Assembly: GCA_029266295.1 (NCBI GenBank)
Contig: JAQSXD010000199.1
Span: forward strand, 1-6,867
Source: Bacillota bacterium
GTDB taxonomy: Bacteria; Bacillota; Clostridia; Peptostreptococcales; Anaerovoracaceae
Direction: 5' to 3'
Length of the DNA stretch: 6,867 nucleotides
Position 1 is the stretch's first letter. Each line of letters opens with the position of its first letter. Position numbers and translations under genes: made by a program. Below are positions 5,477 through 6,867 of the stretch, one piece after another. Under the pieces are notes generated by a model, which was not told the origin of the DNA, did not search any database, and was given only the letters and a program-made list of their open reading frames with translations.

Positions 5477-5824
5477 ATGAAGCAGTGTAAAAATATGGAA
5501 CTTTGGACGGCAGAGATACCTATCGTCCCTGGTCACGTACAGCATGGTCGTCGTCCGGTGCTCATAGTATCCAATAATACCGCCAATAAACACAGTCCTG
5601 TGGTTACCGTGGTACCTCTGACTGGCCAACTTAAAAAAACACATCTGCCCACTCATGTGTTCCTGAGGGGATGCGGCCTCAGCCGTAGCAGCATTGCTTG
5701 CTGCGAGCAGGTTATGACCCTGGACAAGTCCTGCTTGGGGGTACGGATGGGTGAGATTACCGATTGGTTTGACTGCCTGTCCATCCGGCACGCGTTGGCC
5801 GTACAGTTTGATTTTACGGCGTAA
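5477..5824 (+). CDS. MazF/PemK-type endoribonuclease toxin homolog without a visible antitoxin
   Basis: This 115-residue protein has the MazF/PemK pattern. The proline-rich start is followed by P-G-H-V with G-R-R-P-V-L-I-V-S-N-N (24-34), V-V-P-L-T (45-49), L-P-T-H-V (57-61) and C-E-Q-V-M-T-L-D-K-S (76-85). MazF proteins are single-strand RNases that cut at short sites and stop translation. Arg25 and Thr49 correspond to the catalytic Arg and Thr of B. subtilis MazF. The position after DKS is Cys rather than the usual Arg. AAGGAGG (5461-5467) lies 9 bases before the ATG. A mazE-like antitoxin gene would normally overlap the 5' end, but the recombinase gene occupies that place. The downstream gene is a helicase, 13 bases away, with its ribosome binding site directly after this stop, so coupled expression is likely. 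It may be a degenerate or regulatory relative rather than an active toxin. Confidence 0.88.
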   Translation: MKQCKNMELWTAEIPIVPGHVQHGRRPVLIVSNNTANKHSPVVTVVPLTGQLKKTHLPTHVFLRGCGLSRSSIACCEQVMTLDKSCLGVRMGEITDWFDCLSIRHALAVQFDFTA

Positions 5825-5837
5825 GGGGAGATATGCA

Positions 5838-6867
5838 ATGGATAAGAAACCGACTCAAAAGAAAAAACTGCGGGGGCAGTACCTGATAAATGCCATGGAT
5901 GAGCTAGCGTTGGGTGGTGACGCTTATACCTTTGATGACGGCCTGTACAAGCACTGTGCAGGAATGCAAAATCACCTGCCGATCGAAACCTTTCTCGCCG
6001 ACAAAGCTTTCCTCATCCGAAAAGGAATCATCTATCAGGAGGGTCAGCGCCTCTACATGACAAAAACCTGGCGCTACGAGACGGCTGCCGCCAAGGCGTT
6101 GGCGGGCATTCTCACCACGAACCAGTTAGAAGCTCCCTGTCTTCCGGAAACGTTGGAGGTGGGTGGGCTGATACTGAGTGCCGAGCAGAAGGAGGCCGTC
6201 CGTATGGCGCTTGGACACCGCCTGTCAATCATTCTTGGGAGTGCAGGTACCGGAAAGACCTCGCTTATTCAGGCGCTGGTGCGAAACCGCAAGAGATACT
6301 TGCCAAACTGGGTGTTATGCGCACCTACTGGAAAGGCTGCCCGCAATCTGACGGAACGCTCCGCATTGCAGGCGCGAACCGTACACAGCGCTCTTGGGAA
6401 AATCCCTGACGAGGACTTTTTAACACCGGTAGCGTGGCACTTTACAGGACTTGTCGTTGTAGATGAAGCGTCCATGATGACGCTAGAGATGCTGGCCGGA
6501 ATTCTTTCCATTGCACCGTCTGGTTCTTGCATCGTTCTAGTGGGGGACCCTCATCAGTTGTTGTCTGTGGGTAGCGGTAACGTTCTACCCGACTTGCTGG
6601 CGTTGGGCGTGCCTTGCACTAAGCTTGAGGTCTGCCATAGGCAAGATGATGAATCCGGTGCGCTTTTACGTAACGTTCGCGAGTTCCGGAATTGTCACGG
6701 CCTGAATGACTTTACGTTTGATGACAGCTTTGCCTTTCGGATCATGGATGATGAAGAAAAGATTAAAAGCTACATCTGCGAGGAAGTAGCGAGAAGGTAT
6801 TTGGCTGGAGAGCGTGTGCAGGTGTTGTCACCGTTCAACCGATCAGGGAAACTGTCCGTATGGGAGC
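5838..6867 (+). CDS. RecD-like superfamily 1 DNA helicase, N-terminal part (3' end outside window)
   Basis: The frame is open from the ATG at 5838 to the window end (343 complete codons). GGGGAG (5825-5830) lies 7 bases upstream, directly after the mazF-like stop. Helicase motifs appear in RecD order: GSAGTGKT (134-141, Walker A), APTGKAARNL (162-171) with ARTVHSALG (179-187), VVVDEASMM (206-214, Walker B), VLVGDPHQLLSVGSG (233-247), and CHRQ (266-269, motif IV region). The protein ends with the window at about VLSPFNRSG. This family unwinds DNA 5' to 3' using ATP. About 130 residues precede Walker A, much less than the roughly 340 of bacterial RecD2, so the N-terminal OB and helix-hairpin-helix parts seem absent and only a winged-helix-like part (about 10-75) is present. 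Its role in the element, such as transfer or replication, is inference. Confidence 0.92.
   Translation, partial: MDKKPTQKKKLRGQYLINAMDELALGGDAYTFDDGLYKHCAGMQNHLPIETFLADKAFLIRKGIIYQEGQRLYMTKTWRYETAAAKALAGILTTNQLEAPCLPETLEVGGLILSAEQKEAVRMALGHRLSIILGSAGTGKTSLIQALVRNRKRYLPNWVLCAPTGKAARNLTERSALQARTVHSALGKIPDEDFLTPVAWHFTGLVVVDEASMMTLEMLAGILSIAPSGSCIVLVGDPHQLLSVGSGNVLPDLLALGVPCTKLEVCHRQDDESGALLRNVREFRNCHGLNDFTFDDSFAFRIMDDEEKIKSYICEEVARRYLAGERVQVLSPFNRSGKLSVWE

Noticed and set aside
1..6867. CRISPR array, tRNA or rRNA genes, riboswitch
   Set aside because: No regularly spaced direct repeats, cloverleaf pattern or conserved RNA motif was seen on either strand.

Overview
The window looks like chromosomal or accessory DNA of a low-to-mid GC Firmicute, most likely a member of the Clostridia. 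The reasons are strong AGGAGG-type ribosome binding sites in front of most genes, a Gram-positive type copA/copZ copper operon, and a large serine recombinase with a TnpW-like companion of the kind seen in clostridial integrative elements. No species can be named from the sequence.

Region 1 (1-2041, + strand) is the end of a copper-export operon. It holds the C-terminal part of a Cu(I) P-type ATPase (copA; the window opens inside its DKTGT motif), an unnamed 249-residue protein with one N-terminal membrane segment and two related repeats, and the copper chaperone copZ. A 15-bp hairpin ends the operon. The middle protein is the unexpected member: its place suggests a role in copper handling at the membrane, but its family is not one I recognise.

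Region 2 (2045-3240) is more AT-rich. Two - strand genes encode small proteins sharing a C-terminal motif (about YxxL...YxxW..GFEL); the larger is a two-copy internal duplication. Each is followed by a hairpin. Upstream of the second gene lies about 300 bases of disrupted sequence that may hold the remnant of an IS3-type orfA.

Region 3 (3193-6867) looks like one end of an integrative mobile element. A - strand XRE-family regulator faces away from a + strand series: a 45-residue TnpW-like protein, a 527-residue large serine recombinase, an orphan MazF/PemK-type ribonuclease, and a RecD-like DNA helicase that runs off the window. The two promoters I see between the regulator and the recombinase side point toward each other across a 16-bp palindrome, an arrangement suited to an on/off switch. 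The element boundary (attachment site) cannot be placed from one copy of the sequence; the disrupted stretch at 2982-3280 is the most plausible zone.
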